This document shows positions 15,912 to 27,956 of a stretch of 34,202 nt of DNA, in pieces; the first letter of the stretch is position 1; each line of letters begins with the position of its first letter. A program made the translations under genes and the position numbers. The notes beneath the pieces are model-generated. The model ran no database searches. It was not told the origin of the DNA and worked only from the letters and a program-made list of their open reading frames with translations. The stretch lies in assembly GCA_017829005.1 (NCBI GenBank), contig JAGAJF010000113.1, positions 1 through 34,202 on the forward strand, written 5' to 3'. The DNA is from Oscillospiraceae bacterium (GTDB lineage: Bacteria; Bacillota; Clostridia; Oscillospirales; Ruminococcaceae).

Positions 15912-16145
15912 ATGGATAAAAAGCTCTCTCCAGAATTAAAAGAACTTAAACAAGAATATGACTTCCTACATAAAATGATTGGTGACTTAGAGTGGAAAAT
16001 TGCAACCGTTTTTTATGGAAAAAAGGCTGTTCGAAAAAGTGAACTTGATATTTTATATGAACAACTTGATAACTATAGAAATAATATGGGAATACTTATA
16101 GAAAGAGTCAAACAAGAGGTAGAAAAAGCAAACAACTCCATGTAA
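15912..16145 (+). CDS. Small coiled-coil-like hypothetical protein, AT-rich
   Basis: This is a 77-residue, highly charged, mostly helical protein beginning MDKKLSPELKELKQEYDFL, with two helical segments separated by a short turn. It resembles the small phage-associated proteins annotated as crAss001_48-related (a LKEEYDFLHKMI-type start followed by LYEQLDNYRNNMGILIERV), but this rests on pattern memory only. AAGGAG lies 9 nt before the ATG at 15912. A longer in-frame reading into the upstream gene was rejected because of this site. It is much more AT-rich than its neighbours and lies beside a tRNA cluster, so it may be a remnant of an integrated element. Confidence 0.6.
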   Translation: MDKKLSPELKELKQEYDFLHKMIGDLEWKIATVFYGKKAVRKSELDILYEQLDNYRNNMGILIERVKQEVEKANNSM

Positions 16146-16200
16146 TACTTCTAATATTTCATTTGTAAAGCTATTTAACTATTTTTAACAACTTACAATA

Positions 16201-16230
16201 AAAAAAAACGCCGAGACTATTGTCTCGACG
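16201..16230 (-). terminator. Intrinsic terminator of the tRNA operon
   Basis: On the minus strand CGTCGAGAC-AATA-GTCTCGGCG (9 bp, one T-G pair) is followed by eight or more T, directly after the 3' end of tRNA-Gly. Confidence 0.9.
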
Positions 16231-16235
16231 AATCA

Positions 16236-16311
16236 TGGAGCGGATTACGAGGCTCGAACTCGCTACCTCCACCTTGGCAAGGTGGCGCTCTACCAGATGA
16301 GCTAAATCCGC
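16236..16311 (-). tRNA. tRNA-Gly (GCC)
   Basis: The reverse complement starts GCGGATTTAGCTCATCTGG and folds into a full cloverleaf. The anticodon stem-loop is CCACC-TTGCCAA-GGTGG, anticodon GCC. CCA is encoded. It is the last gene of the Val-Asp-Phe-Gly operon. Confidence 0.97.
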
Positions 16312-16318
16312 ATATTTA

Positions 16319-16394
16319 TGGTGCCTCCGGACGGAATCGAACCATCGACACGGGGATTTTCAGTCCCCTGCTCTACCGACTGAGCTACAGAGGC
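16319..16394 (-). tRNA. tRNA-Phe (GAA)
   Basis: The reverse complement starts GCCTCTGTAGCTCAGTCGG. The anticodon loop CTGAAAA between GGGGA and TCCCC gives GAA. CCA is encoded. Confidence 0.97.
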
Positions 16395-16397
16395 AAA

Positions 16398-16474
16398 TGG
16401 CGACCTGGATGGGACTCGAACCCACGACCTCCGCCGTGACAGGGCGGCGTTCTAACCAGCTGAACTACCAGGCC
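16398..16474 (-). tRNA. tRNA-Asp (GTC)
   Basis: The reverse complement starts GGCCTGGTAGTTCAGCTGG. The anticodon loop CTGTCAC between CCGCC and GGCGG gives GTC. CCA is encoded. It is separated from tRNA-Phe by only 3 nt. Confidence 0.97.
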
Positions 16475-16512
16475 GAATTATGTGCGGAGCTGAAATTCAG
16501 CTCCGCTCAATT

Positions 16513-16588
16513 TGGTGGGAACAATAGGGCTCGAACCTATGACCCTCTGCTTGTAAGGCAGATGCTCTCCCAGCTGAGCTATGCTCCC
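16513..16588 (-). tRNA. tRNA-Val (TAC)
   Basis: The reverse complement starts GGGAGCATAGCTCAGCTGG. The anticodon loop CTTACAA between TCTGC and GCAGA gives TAC. CCA is encoded. It is the first gene of the operon. Confidence 0.97.
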
Positions 16589-16666
16589 ATTCACCCGATA
16601 TTTCAGGGCTCGCTTCGTGGTTTCCGACCGCTTCGCTTTAAGCCGCTGTCCTCAACCGACTTGTTT

Positions 16667-16695
16667 ATTCTACAACATTCTGAGACAAAAGTCAA
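16667..16695 (-). promoter_or_regulatory. Promoter of the Val-Asp-Phe-Gly tRNA operon
   Basis: TTGACT (reverse complement of 16690-16695), a 17-nt spacer and TAGAAT (16667-16672), about 80 nt before tRNA-Val. The remaining non-coding stretch to pyrG (16700-16930) holds only a small GCGGGT/ACCCGC hairpin at 16893-16908. Confidence 0.8.
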
Positions 16696-16939
16696 GGGGT
16701 TTTTCAAAAAAAATTTCAGTTTGTTACTTTTCACCACATAAGTCACCATATCTCTTTCGCAAAATGTGCAGATTTACATATATTTTGTATTTTCCACTTT
16801 AAAATGTTCATTACCATCGGTCATAGAAAGCCATGCCGACGTTACCGTGCCACAAATATAATGATCCCCGCAAAAAATCAAGCGTACTCGCCGCGGGTCG
16901 TCACCCGCAAAAAAGATGAACAAAGTTAATCAAAACGTC

Positions 16940-16968
16940 TTGCTTTTTCCAAAGATAAATGGTATAAT
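16940..16968 (+). promoter_or_regulatory. pyrG promoter
   Basis: TTGCTT (16940-16945), a 17-nt spacer and TATAAT (16963-16968). The leader of about 47 nt has no visible attenuator, so the CTP-sensing attenuation known for Bacillus pyrG is not apparent. Confidence 0.8.
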
Positions 16969-17021
16969 TAAAAACGATATGTTTATTTGACTATAAAATT
17001 TTACGGAAGGGGATTATTTAA

Positions 17022-18625
<1,604 letters not shown>

Positions 18626-18626
<1 letters not shown>

Positions 18627-18704
18627 GCAGGCTGAGCCTGCAGCCTATCGTTCTATAGTTTATTTAGGCGGCATACCGTCGGCTCGGTAACGATAGAAAA
18701 ATTT
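18626..18704 (+). repeat. R2 repeat, copy A, at the pyrG stop codon
   Basis: This repeat of about 79 nt starts with the hairpin GCAGGC-TGA-GCCTGC one base after the pyrG stop and ends with GTCGGCTCGGTAACGATAG. A reverse-complement copy lies at 20023-20098, directly after the CCA end of tRNA-Pro. The two share both ends and most of the middle (ATCGTTCT, TTTATTT, CATAC-GTCGGCTCGGTAACG). In both places it lies in the 3' untranscribed or untranslated end of a gene before a terminator. Confidence 0.8.
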
Positions 18705-18763
18705 AAGTCTTGCAGGAAACGGGAGACTCGTCACCTACATTGTAAGTATAAGCAATCGTATAT

Positions 18764-18801
18764 ATCCGCATATCTTCGTCAAAGAGGTATGCGGATTTTT
18801 T
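18764..18801 (+). terminator. Intrinsic terminator after pyrG
   Basis: ATCCGCATA (18764-18772) pairs with TATGCGGAT (18788-18796), with an inner CTT/AAG pairing, followed by a T-run to 18801. Confidence 0.9.
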
Positions 18802-18869
18802 GTATTTTAACCGATTTGTCAAAATGGGCGTCGAATTTATAGTCAAAATGTAAAAATAGGAAATTGCTA

Positions 18870-18898
18870 TTGAAAACTTTTTTGTAATATGATATAAT
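18870..18898 (+). promoter_or_regulatory. Promoter of the DHH phosphoesterase gene
   Basis: TTGAAA (18870-18875), a 17-nt spacer and TATAAT (18893-18898), 38 nt before the start. Confidence 0.8.
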
Positions 18899-18936
18899 AA
18901 TTGTAATGTCATCAAAATAATAAGGAGCTGTTGATA

Positions 18937-19866
18937 ATGCGTCTTGTAACACGTTCGGATTTTGACGGTCTTGCCTGCGGAGCATTGCTCAAGGACGCAG
19001 GAATTATAGATTCATGGAAATTTGCCCACCCCAAGGATCTCCAGGACGGTCTGGTGGAGATAACCGAGAATGACTGCCTGGCAAATGTTCCCTTTGTGGA
19101 GGGCTGCGGTCTGTGGTTCGACCACCACTCCAGCGAACACGAAAGAAATCAGCTTGAGGGAAAATATAAGGGCGAGAGCCGCATAACCCCCTCCTGCGCA
19201 AGGATAATCTACGATTACTACGGCGGCAAGGAGCGTTTTGCCCACTATGACGATATGATGATCGCCGTTGACAAGGTGGATTCGGGAAATCTTACCCGTG
19301 AGGAGATACTCCACCCCACAGGCTGGATACTTGTAGGCTTTCTGATGGACCCCAGAACGGGTCTGGGAAGATGGAGAAATTTCACCATCTCCAATTATCA
19401 GCTTATGGAAAAGCTCATTGACTGCTGCCGCACTATGAACACCGAGGAAATCCTCGCTCTCCCCGATGTGAAGGAGAGAATTGAGGTTTACTTCGAGCAG
19501 AACGAAAAGTTCATCGAAATGGTCAAGGCGCACACCAGAGTTGAAAAGGACGTTATCATCTCCGACCTGAGAGGGGTTGACCCCATTTACAGCGGCAACC
19601 GCTTCCTTATCTACAGCCTTTACCCCGAGCAGAACATCTCTGCCTGGATAGTAAGCGGAAAGGGCGGCAAGGGCTGCTCCTGCGCCTGCGGATATTCCGT
19701 TCTGAACCGCACCTCCAATGTTAACGTGGGCAGCCTTATGCTCAAGTACGGCGGCGGCGGTCACAAGGCGGTGGGTACCTGTCAGTTCTCCGACGAGGAA
19801 ATGGACGAGAAAATACCCAAGCTTCTGGACGAGCTTGTTAATTACGATAAGTATTACAATACATAA
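18937..19866 (+). CDS. DHH-family phosphoesterase
   Basis: This 309-residue cytoplasmic protein has the DHH domain motif I SDFDGLACG (D8, D10), motif III FDHH (61-64) and, near the C-terminus, the DHHA1-type KYGGGGHKAVGTCQ motif. Family members are Mn-dependent phosphodiesterases or exopolyphosphatase-like enzymes that act on short nucleotides, cyclic dinucleotide products or polyphosphate. Which of these applies cannot be decided here. The ATG at 18937 has AAGGAG 9 nt upstream. A TTG two codons earlier is too close to it. It has its own promoter and terminator and lies between the two inverted copies of repeat R2. Confidence 0.9.
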   Translation: MRLVTRSDFDGLACGALLKDAGIIDSWKFAHPKDLQDGLVEITENDCLANVPFVEGCGLWFDHHSSEHERNQLEGKYKGESRITPSCARIIYDYYGGKERFAHYDDMMIAVDKVDSGNLTREEILHPTGWILVGFLMDPRTGLGRWRNFTISNYQLMEKLIDCCRTMNTEEILALPDVKERIEVYFEQNEKFIEMVKAHTRVEKDVIISDLRGVDPIYSGNRFLIYSLYPEQNISAWIVSGKGGKGCSCACGYSVLNRTSNVNVGSLMLKYGGGGHKAVGTCQFSDEEMDEKIPKLLDELVNYDKYYNT

Positions 19867-19873
19867 AAACACA

Positions 19874-19906
19874 GGACGTTCCGGCTTGCGCCGAACGTCC
19901 TTTTTT
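19874..19906 (+). terminator. Intrinsic terminator after the DHH gene
   Basis: GGACGTTC-C-GGC-TTGC-GCC-GAACGTCC followed by TTTTTT (19901-19906). The long stem has one bulged base. Confidence 0.92.
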
Positions 19907-19931
19907 ATTGACAAAATTTACGATTTATACA

Positions 19932-19960
19932 TTGACATTTATAAACATTTGTGCTACAAT
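19932..19960 (+). promoter_or_regulatory. Strong orphan promoter, plus strand, antisense to tRNA-Pro
   Basis: TTGACA (19932-19937), a 17-nt spacer and TACAAT (19955-19960). No gene starts downstream before atpI at 20429. Transcription would enter a hairpin at 19975-19995, then repeat R2 and tRNA-Pro in antisense. Confidence 0.6.
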
Positions 19961-19966
19961 ATAAAA

Positions 19967-19995
19967 AAGAAATATGGGACAGGAAACCCGTCCCA
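19967..19995 (-). terminator. Terminator of the tRNA-Pro transcript
   Basis: On the minus strand TGGGAC and GTCCCA (19975-19995) form a stem with an inner GG/CC, followed by TATTTC and a T-run (19964-19970). It closes the tRNA-Pro unit after repeat R2. Confidence 0.65.
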
Positions 19996-20022
19996 CATAA
20001 GCTTTTGATAAAAAATCACATA

Positions 20023-20098
20023 TTTCTACCGTTACCGAGCCGACAGTATGTCGTCCAAATAAATTTACAGAACGATTGACTGCAGGCTCAGCCTGCTG
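20023..20098 (-). repeat. R2 repeat, copy B, at the 3' end of tRNA-Pro
   Basis: This is the reverse-complement copy of the repeat at 18626-18704. On the minus strand its hairpin GCAGGC-TGA-GCCTGC starts within a base of the tRNA CCA end. With copy A it forms an inverted pair that flanks the DHH gene. Confidence 0.8.
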
Positions 20099-20173
20099 GT
20101 CGGGGCGACAGGACTTGAACCTGCGGCATCTTGCTCCCAAAGCAAGCACTCTACCAAACTGAGTTACGCCCCG
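20097..20173 (-). tRNA. tRNA-Pro (TGG)
   Basis: The reverse complement starts CGGGGCGTAACTCAGTTTGG. The anticodon stem-loop CTTGC-TTTGGGA-GCAAG gives TGG. CCA is encoded. It has its own promoter, and repeat R2 follows at once. Confidence 0.97.
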
Positions 20174-20183
20174 CAACCTATTT

Positions 20184-20212
20184 ATGATACCACATAAAAC
20201 GCTTTATGTCAA
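20184..20212 (-). promoter_or_regulatory. tRNA-Pro promoter
   Basis: TTGACA (reverse complement of 20207-20212), a 17-nt spacer and TATCAT (20184-20189), just before the tRNA. Confidence 0.85.
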
Positions 20213-20333
20213 GGGGTTAAAAAGGATTTTTATTTTTTCGGCAGTTTATCTGTTTTGTATAAAGAAAATTTATTGTTATGTTGTAATTTCGACTAATATT
20301 TTAGTATGATTTAACAAAAGTTTCGGAAATTTA

Positions 20334-20362
20334 TTGCTTTTTCTATCCGAATTTGGTATAAT
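20334..20362 (+). promoter_or_regulatory. Promoter of the atp operon
   Basis: TTGCTT (20334-20339), a 17-nt spacer and TATAAT (20357-20362), 66 nt before atpI. The rest of 20213-20428 is AT-rich, and I see no other signal in it. Confidence 0.8.
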
Positions 20363-20428
20363 ACTATTATGCATATTTATCTGTAAATTAACGGCTTTCG
20401 GTATAAAAAGGAGCTTACGGCTAATCTT

Positions 20429-20839
20429 ATGAAGATAAGGATTTTCAGTAAAATGATAAATGAACAGCTTGAGTTTCTGCTCCCTAAAGTACTCATTGCC
20501 GATTTACTCATATTTATCGCAGCTCTGCCCTTTTACGGGCTGAACATTCCCATTCCCGCCGGTCTTCTTCTGGGGACTGCCGCTTCTCTTGCCAACTTCA
20601 TCATTCTCGGGCTTTCGGCGGAGAGAGCCGTTGAGAGAGGCTCCGCAAAGGCGGCTAAAAGATATATGTTCAGCTTCTACCTTATCCGCCTGGCTGTTAT
20701 GGGTGCGGCTCTCGTGCTGGGCTTTAACTGCGCATACTTTAACCCTGTGTGCGTTTTTATCCCCCTGCTGTACCCCAAGCTTTTTTACTCGGGCAGCGCA
20801 ATTATCCATCGGGACAAAAATTCAAGGAAAGGAGGGTAA
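20429..20839 (+). CDS. atpI: ATP synthase subunit I (AtpI-like)
   Basis: This 136-residue protein has four hydrophobic segments and precedes atpB, the standard place of atpI. AtpI helps assemble the c-ring and may aid magnesium or sodium handling. The sequence is poorly conserved, as usual for this subunit, so position carries much of the evidence. AAGGAG lies about 15 nt before the ATG at 20429, which is rather far. The ATG at 20453 (MINEQLEFLLPK) is an alternative start. The stop codon sits inside the ribosome binding site of atpB. Confidence 0.75.
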   Translation: MKIRIFSKMINEQLEFLLPKVLIADLLIFIAALPFYGLNIPIPAGLLLGTAASLANFIILGLSAERAVERGSAKAAKRYMFSFYLIRLAVMGAALVLGFNCAYFNPVCVFIPLLYPKLFYSGSAIIHRDKNSRKGG

Positions 20840-20845
20840 AGCAAT

Positions 20846-21664
20846 ATGGAAACCGCTCAGGCAGTATCCGCTTTATCGGCTGCTGCGGCAGGATTTTTCG
20901 ACACCGAGCTTCACGTTGATGTTCTCGGTCCGAGAAAAATGATCACGGTCATGAACGGGTCGGAGGAGCTTTTCTCAATCTCCGAGACTGTTGTTACAGG
21001 CTGGCTTCTGATCATTCTCCTGTTTATCCTCATCAAATGGCTGACAAGCGATCTGAAAGTCGTTCCCACTTCCAAAAAACAGGTGCTTGCGGAATGGTTC
21101 GTCACCTTCTTCAACAACCTGGTAAAGGAAAATATGGGTGCCAAAATGATGCACCTTGCGCCTTACATCGCTACCATATTTACCTTTGCACTTACAGGCT
21201 CGCTCATCAGCATTTTCGGCTTCAGAAGTATGACGGTGGATATCAACTGCACCGGTACCTGGGCTGCGCTCACGTTTATCCTCATTACGTTCTACAAGAT
21301 AAAGTCCAATGGCTTCGGAGGATATCTCAAGGGCTTTACGGAGCCTGTGGCTGTTATCACGCCCATTAACATTCTCAGTGAAGTGGCGACGCCCGTTGCT
21401 ATGGCTCTGCGTATGTTCGGTAATATTTCCAGCGGTATGATAATCAGCTCCATCGTGTACGCTTTTCTGACGGTACTCAGCAATGTGGTTTATAATGCGC
21501 TGGCGCTCAATTTTAGCGCTCTCAATTATTTCCACATCTTCCAGGTCGGTATTCCCGCTGTGCTGTCGATCTATTTCGATTTCTTCTCGGGCGTTATCCA
21601 GTCCTACGTTTTCATTATGCTTACTATGGCGTATGTGGGAGACGCTGCAGGCAAGGAAGATTAG
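20846..21664 (+). CDS. atpB: ATP synthase F0 subunit a
   Basis: This 272-residue membrane protein forms the ion half-channels against the c-ring. The conserved arginine helix reads ATPVAMALRMFGNISSG (the LR-x-FGN motif). The C-terminal helix contains YVFIMLTMAYVGDA. AGGAGGG lies about 9 nt before the ATG and overlaps the atpI stop. A 93-nt gap with a 9-bp palindrome around 21698 separates it from atpE. Confidence 0.95.
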   Translation: METAQAVSALSAAAAGFFDTELHVDVLGPRKMITVMNGSEELFSISETVVTGWLLIILLFILIKWLTSDLKVVPTSKKQVLAEWFVTFFNNLVKENMGAKMMHLAPYIATIFTFALTGSLISIFGFRSMTVDINCTGTWAALTFILITFYKIKSNGFGGYLKGFTEPVAVITPINILSEVATPVAMALRMFGNISSGMIISSIVYAFLTVLSNVVYNALALNFSALNYFHIFQVGIPAVLSIYFDFFSGVIQSYVFIMLTMAYVGDAAGKED

Positions 21665-21688
21665 CACTATCTGTAATTTTCCGTCAGA

Positions 21689-21707
21689 ATTATACAGACT
21701 GTATAAT
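21689..21707. other. Palindrome between atpB and atpE
   Basis: ATTATACAG-A-CTGTATAAT is a perfect 9-bp dyad around a single base. It could be a small RNA hairpin, a processing site that sets the higher atpE dose, or chance in AT-rich sequence. Confidence 0.35.
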
Positions 21708-21742
21708 AGGGACAGACTTTCTATACTCAAGTAAATTTTTAA

Positions 21743-22048
<306 letters not shown>

Positions 22049-22085
22049 TACGGGATCTGCGGATACAGGACGGAGGTCAGTTTAA

Positions 22086-22595
22086 ATGCAGTTTAATTTT
22101 GAATTTTTCAGCATTGAGCCAAGCACCATTATCGGTGTGCTGCTCAATACCCTTATCCTGTTTTTGTTATTCAAGAAATTCCTTTTCGCTCCCGTTAACA
22201 AGATAATCGAGGAGCGCAAGGCTCAGGTGTCAAAGACCTATGAGGACGCTGACGCTGCTCTCGAAAAGGCTAAGAATATGGAAAATGAATATGCCGAGAA
22301 GCTTTCCGCTGCCAAGGAGGAGTCTGCCGAGATCGTTAAGGCTGCCTCCAAGAAGGCTCAGCTTCGCTCCGACGAGATAATCGCTCAGGCAAAAAGCGAG
22401 GCTCAGGGCATTGTTTCCAAGGCTAATGCCGACATCGAGAGAGAGCGCAAGCGTGCCGTTAATCAGATCAAGGACGAAATTTCCGATATTGCCGTTAACA
22501 TTGCGGGCAAGGTCATCGGAAAAGAGGTTTCCTCCGACGAGGAGCAGGAGCGTCTTATTGACGAGTTTATCGGCGGCATCGGTGAAGATGAATAA
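22086..22595 (+). CDS. atpF: ATP synthase F0 subunit b
   Basis: This 169-residue protein has one N-terminal membrane helix (IGVLLNTLILFLLFKKFLF) followed by a long, charged, Ala/Glu/Lys-rich helix that forms the peripheral stalk. GGAGGTC lies about 8 nt before the ATG. A single b gene is present, so the stalk is a homodimer. The gap to atpH is 44 nt. Confidence 0.94.
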   Translation: MQFNFEFFSIEPSTIIGVLLNTLILFLLFKKFLFAPVNKIIEERKAQVSKTYEDADAALEKAKNMENEYAEKLSAAKEESAEIVKAASKKAQLRSDEIIAQAKSEAQGIVSKANADIERERKRAVNQIKDEISDIAVNIAGKVIGKEVSSDEEQERLIDEFIGGIGEDE

Positions 22596-22639
22596 TCGGA
22601 CGGTGCTTACAGCGCTTACGGAAAGGAAGGGTCATTTTT

Positions 22640-23185
22640 ATGGCAGGCTCAGTCGAAAATGTTTACTCAAGGGCTTTGCTTGAGATAGCTGCCGAGGACG
22701 GCTCTATGAAGGAGCTTGACGAGGAGCTTGACGCTCTCTGCGGCATTTTCTCCGCAAACCCCGAGCTTACCGAGATCCTCTGCGCCCCCACCGTCACCGA
22801 TGAGGAAAAGCTTTCTCTCATTAAGACGGTCTTTGAAGGAAAAATTTCCGATACTGCCCTTAACTTTCTCTGCGTATTGTCTGAGAAAAATAGGTGCAGA
22901 TATCTTCAGGGCATTGCAGAGCAGTTCAGAAACGGCTATTACGAGAGTGCGGGCATTGCCGAGGCTACAGTCACCACCGCCGTTCCCCTCAAGGACGATG
23001 CGAGAGAAAGGCTTCGGGCTAAGCTTGAGAAGAAATACGGAAAAACCGTTATTTTAAAGGAAAAGGTCGATCCTTCCATTATGGGCGGAATGATCGTTTC
23101 CTCGGGCGGCTCTATGATGGACGGTTCTGTTAAGACAAGACTTGAAAATATGCACAAACAGATAAGAGATATGGTTTCAGTCTGA
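22640..23185 (+). CDS. atpH: ATP synthase F1 subunit delta
   Basis: This 181-residue protein begins with the OSCP/delta helical domain (VENVYSRALLEIAAEDG) and ends with DPSIMGGMIVSSGGSMMDGSVKTRLE, the conserved delta C-terminal motif. It links the peripheral stalk to the alpha subunits. GGAAAGGAAGG lies upstream at good spacing. Confidence 0.95.
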   Translation: MAGSVENVYSRALLEIAAEDGSMKELDEELDALCGIFSANPELTEILCAPTVTDEEKLSLIKTVFEGKISDTALNFLCVLSEKNRCRYLQGIAEQFRNGYYESAGIAEATVTTAVPLKDDARERLRAKLEKKYGKTVILKEKVDPSIMGGMIVSSGGSMMDGSVKTRLENMHKQIRDMVSV

Positions 23186-24745
<1,560 letters not shown>

Positions 24746-24779
24746 TACCCCTATCAACTGCTAAAGGAGGAGCATTAAA

Positions 24780-25643
24780 TTGGCTTCAGGCAATATGAAG
24801 GTCATCAAGCGGCGCATAAAAAGCGTAGAGTCCACTATGCAGATAACCAAGGCAATGGAGCTGGTTGCATCTTCCAAGCTCAGAAAGGCTAAGGAAAAGG
24901 CTGACAGGGCTCGCCCCTATTTCAATGCCCTTTATGACACTATGTGCGAAATACAGGCGGAAAATCCCAGATTTCTCTCCCCCTTTACTCGAAAGTCGGG
25001 GGAGGGTAAGTCACTCCTTGTTGTCATTGCAGGCGACAGAGGTCTTGCAGGCGGCTTTAACAACAACGTTTTTAAGCTGGTCCAGGCAAGAATTGACGAG
25101 CTTGGCGGCAGGGACAAGGTGGATATTCTTCCCATCGGCAAAAAAGCGGTGGAATTCTACGAGAAACGCGGCTACACTCTTATGGCTCAGTATCAGAACA
25201 TCTGCGAGAGCATTAAGATAGTGGAGGCGGAGGAGATCGCAGAATCTATCGTGGAGCCTTACATCAAGGGTGTTTACGAGAGAGAAGAGCTTTTTTACAC
25301 CGAATTCGTTTCTCCCATTACTCAGACTGCCGTTTCCAGACAGCTGCTGCCCGTGGAGCTTAAAACAGAGCTGAAAAAATCCAAGGCTCTCCCCATTTAT
25401 GAGCCTTCGGCGGGTGCGGTTTTCAATCACATCGTTCCCAGATATATCACGGGTATGATATTCGGCTCCTGCGTGGACAGCTTCGCTTCCGAGCAGGCGG
25501 CAAGACGTAATGCTATGGAAAACGCTTCGGACAACGCTTCCGAAATGATAAGCAGTCTCTCCCTTATGTATAACCGTGCAAGACAGGCTTCCATTACTCA
25601 GGAAATTACCGAAATTGTCGGCGGCGCTAACAGCGCTGAATAA
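24780..25643 (+). CDS. atpG: ATP synthase F1 subunit gamma, TTG start
   Basis: This 287-residue central-stalk subunit has the typical start (R-R-I-K-S-V-E-S-T-M-Q-I-T-K-A-M near the N-terminus) and the C-terminal helix with NRARQASITQEITEIVGGA. The likely start is TTG at 24780, since AAAGGAGG ends 9 nt before it and the family normally begins MAS. The ATG at 24795 would be too far from that site. It is the last gene before repeat R1 interrupts the operon. Confidence 0.95.
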   Translation: MASGNMKVIKRRIKSVESTMQITKAMELVASSKLRKAKEKADRARPYFNALYDTMCEIQAENPRFLSPFTRKSGEGKSLLVVIAGDRGLAGGFNNNVFKLVQARIDELGGRDKVDILPIGKKAVEFYEKRGYTLMAQYQNICESIKIVEAEEIAESIVEPYIKGVYEREELFYTEFVSPITQTAVSRQLLPVELKTELKKSKALPIYEPSAGAVFNHIVPRYITGMIFGSCVDSFASEQAARRNAMENASDNASEMISSLSLMYNRARQASITQEITEIVGGANSAE

Positions 25644-25684
25644 TGGCAATTACTATTTGTATAATTTTACTTTTGGTATTATAC

Positions 25685-25712
25685 TTGATGTAAATTATAC
25701 TGCTCGTATAAA
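25685..25712 (+). promoter_or_regulatory. Candidate internal promoter before atpD
   Basis: TTGATG (25685-25690), a 16-nt spacer and TATAAA (25707-25712), just upstream of repeat R1. It could supply atpD and atpC if R1 ends the upstream transcript. The match is moderate. Confidence 0.35.
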
Positions 25713-25738
25713 TTTTACCTAAGAAATGTTGCGCTTAG

Positions 25739-25981
25739 CAATGCGCCAAGGGCGCATTGTGTTAAGGGTTGCGACCCTTAACAATCCCGGGGAGAGGGGA
25801 ACGCCCTCTATCGCAGGGCGTTCCCCTCTTGAAAACAGTCCACCGGACTGTTTTCAATTCACCCCTTTGCGGAGCTCCTCCGTAAAGGAGATTTCGCCCT
25901 CTGCGGAGGGCGACAAGGGGCGCCGCCCCCTTGACCCCCGCAAGCCTTTGAAAAGGCTTGAGCGAAACTTTTACCTTTAGG
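25739..25981. repeat. R1 multi-hairpin repeat, copy 2 (reverse), between atpG and atpD
   Basis: This 243-nt copy is inverted relative to 8385-8719. Modules in plus-strand order: CAATGCGCC/GGCGCATTG (25739-25759), GTTAAGGG/CCCTTAAC, a long GAGGGGAACGCCCT stem (about 25792-25830), AGTCC-ACC-GGACT, CTTTGCGGAG/CTCCGTAAAG, CGCCCT/AGGGCG, and AAGCCTTT/AAAGGCTT near 25942-25960. The short direct repeat TTTTACCT flanks it (25713-25720 and 25969-25976), although the right one may belong to the element. No gene is present in 25644-26014. Confidence 0.85.
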
Positions 25982-25999
25982 TTAACAAAGTAACATTAA

Positions 26000-27415
<1,416 letters not shown>

Positions 27416-27429
27416 GGAGGCAGAGCATA

Positions 27430-27843
27430 ATGGCTACACCCTTTCAGCTTACGGTCATAACTCCCGAAAAGACCTTCTTTGACGGGGAGACCACTCAGAT
27501 AATCGTCCGCACCACTGAGGGCGATATCGGTATTCTGGCAAATCACACAAGTCTTGTGGCAAGTCTGCCTTCGGGTCCTCTGAAAGTTATGCAGGCAAGC
27601 GGCGAATACCGCCTTGCTGCGGTCTCGGCGGGACTTATCAAAGTGGGCGGCAACAAGGTAAATATCTTTGCGGACGCTGTTGAATGGGCGGACGAGATTG
27701 ACATTGAATGGGCTAAACGCTCCGAGGAAAACGCTAAGCAGCGTATCGCTGCCAAAAACAGCGAGAGAGACCTTGACCTTGCTGAGCTTAAACTCAAGAG
27801 GGCGCTTAACAGAATCAATGTTCATAATACTTTGATGAAATAA
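27430..27843 (+). CDS. atpC: ATP synthase F1 subunit epsilon
   Basis: This 137-residue subunit begins with the beta-sandwich FQLTVITPEKTFFDGE and TTEGDIGILANHTSLVA, typical of epsilon, and ends with the two-helix domain (EENAKQRIAAKNSERDLD). It couples rotation to the catalytic sites and can inhibit ATP hydrolysis. It starts 14 nt after atpD, with GAGGAGG spanning the atpD stop, and ends the operon. Confidence 0.96.
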   Translation: MATPFQLTVITPEKTFFDGETTQIIVRTTEGDIGILANHTSLVASLPSGPLKVMQASGEYRLAAVSAGLIKVGGNKVNIFADAVEWADEIDIEWAKRSEENAKQRIAAKNSERDLDLAELKLKRALNRINVHNTLMK

Positions 27844-27850
27844 TAATGTC

Positions 27851-27956
27851 TGATACTAAACGCCATTAGAATTATGGAGAATAAATCGCTGCAAAAGCTT
27901 GCATATATGGATTTTGCGGCGAGAGATTCCCATAATTCAATAGGTGTTTAGTATCA
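27851..27956. repeat. 106-nt near-perfect palindromic element after atpC
   Basis: The whole segment can fold on itself. The ends TGATACTAAAC and GTTTAGTATCA pair over 11 bp, followed inward by GAATTATGG/CCATAATTC, GAAT/ATTC, TCGC/GCGA and GCAAAA/TTTTGC, with only a few mismatches and G-T pairs between blocks. It begins 8 nt after the atpC stop. It may be a miniature inverted-repeat element or a large RNA hairpin in the operon's 3' end. No clear target-site duplication is visible. Confidence 0.7.

Noticed and set aside
16861-16929. 22-codon frame (MIPAKNQAYSPRVV...) before pyrG as a leader peptide
   Set aside because: It has no ribosome binding site and lies upstream of the pyrG promoter, so it is not in the pyrG transcript.
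19975-20001. 8-codon frame in the RNA from the orphan promoter
   Set aside because: It has no Shine-Dalgarno, and its sequence is explained by the GGGAC/GTCCC terminator hairpin.
25713-25976. TTTTACCT target-site duplication around R1 copy 2
   Set aside because: The right-hand copy overlaps sequence shared with the end of R1 copy 1 (TAAAAGTTTCG side), so it may belong to the element. The evidence is insufficient to call a duplication.
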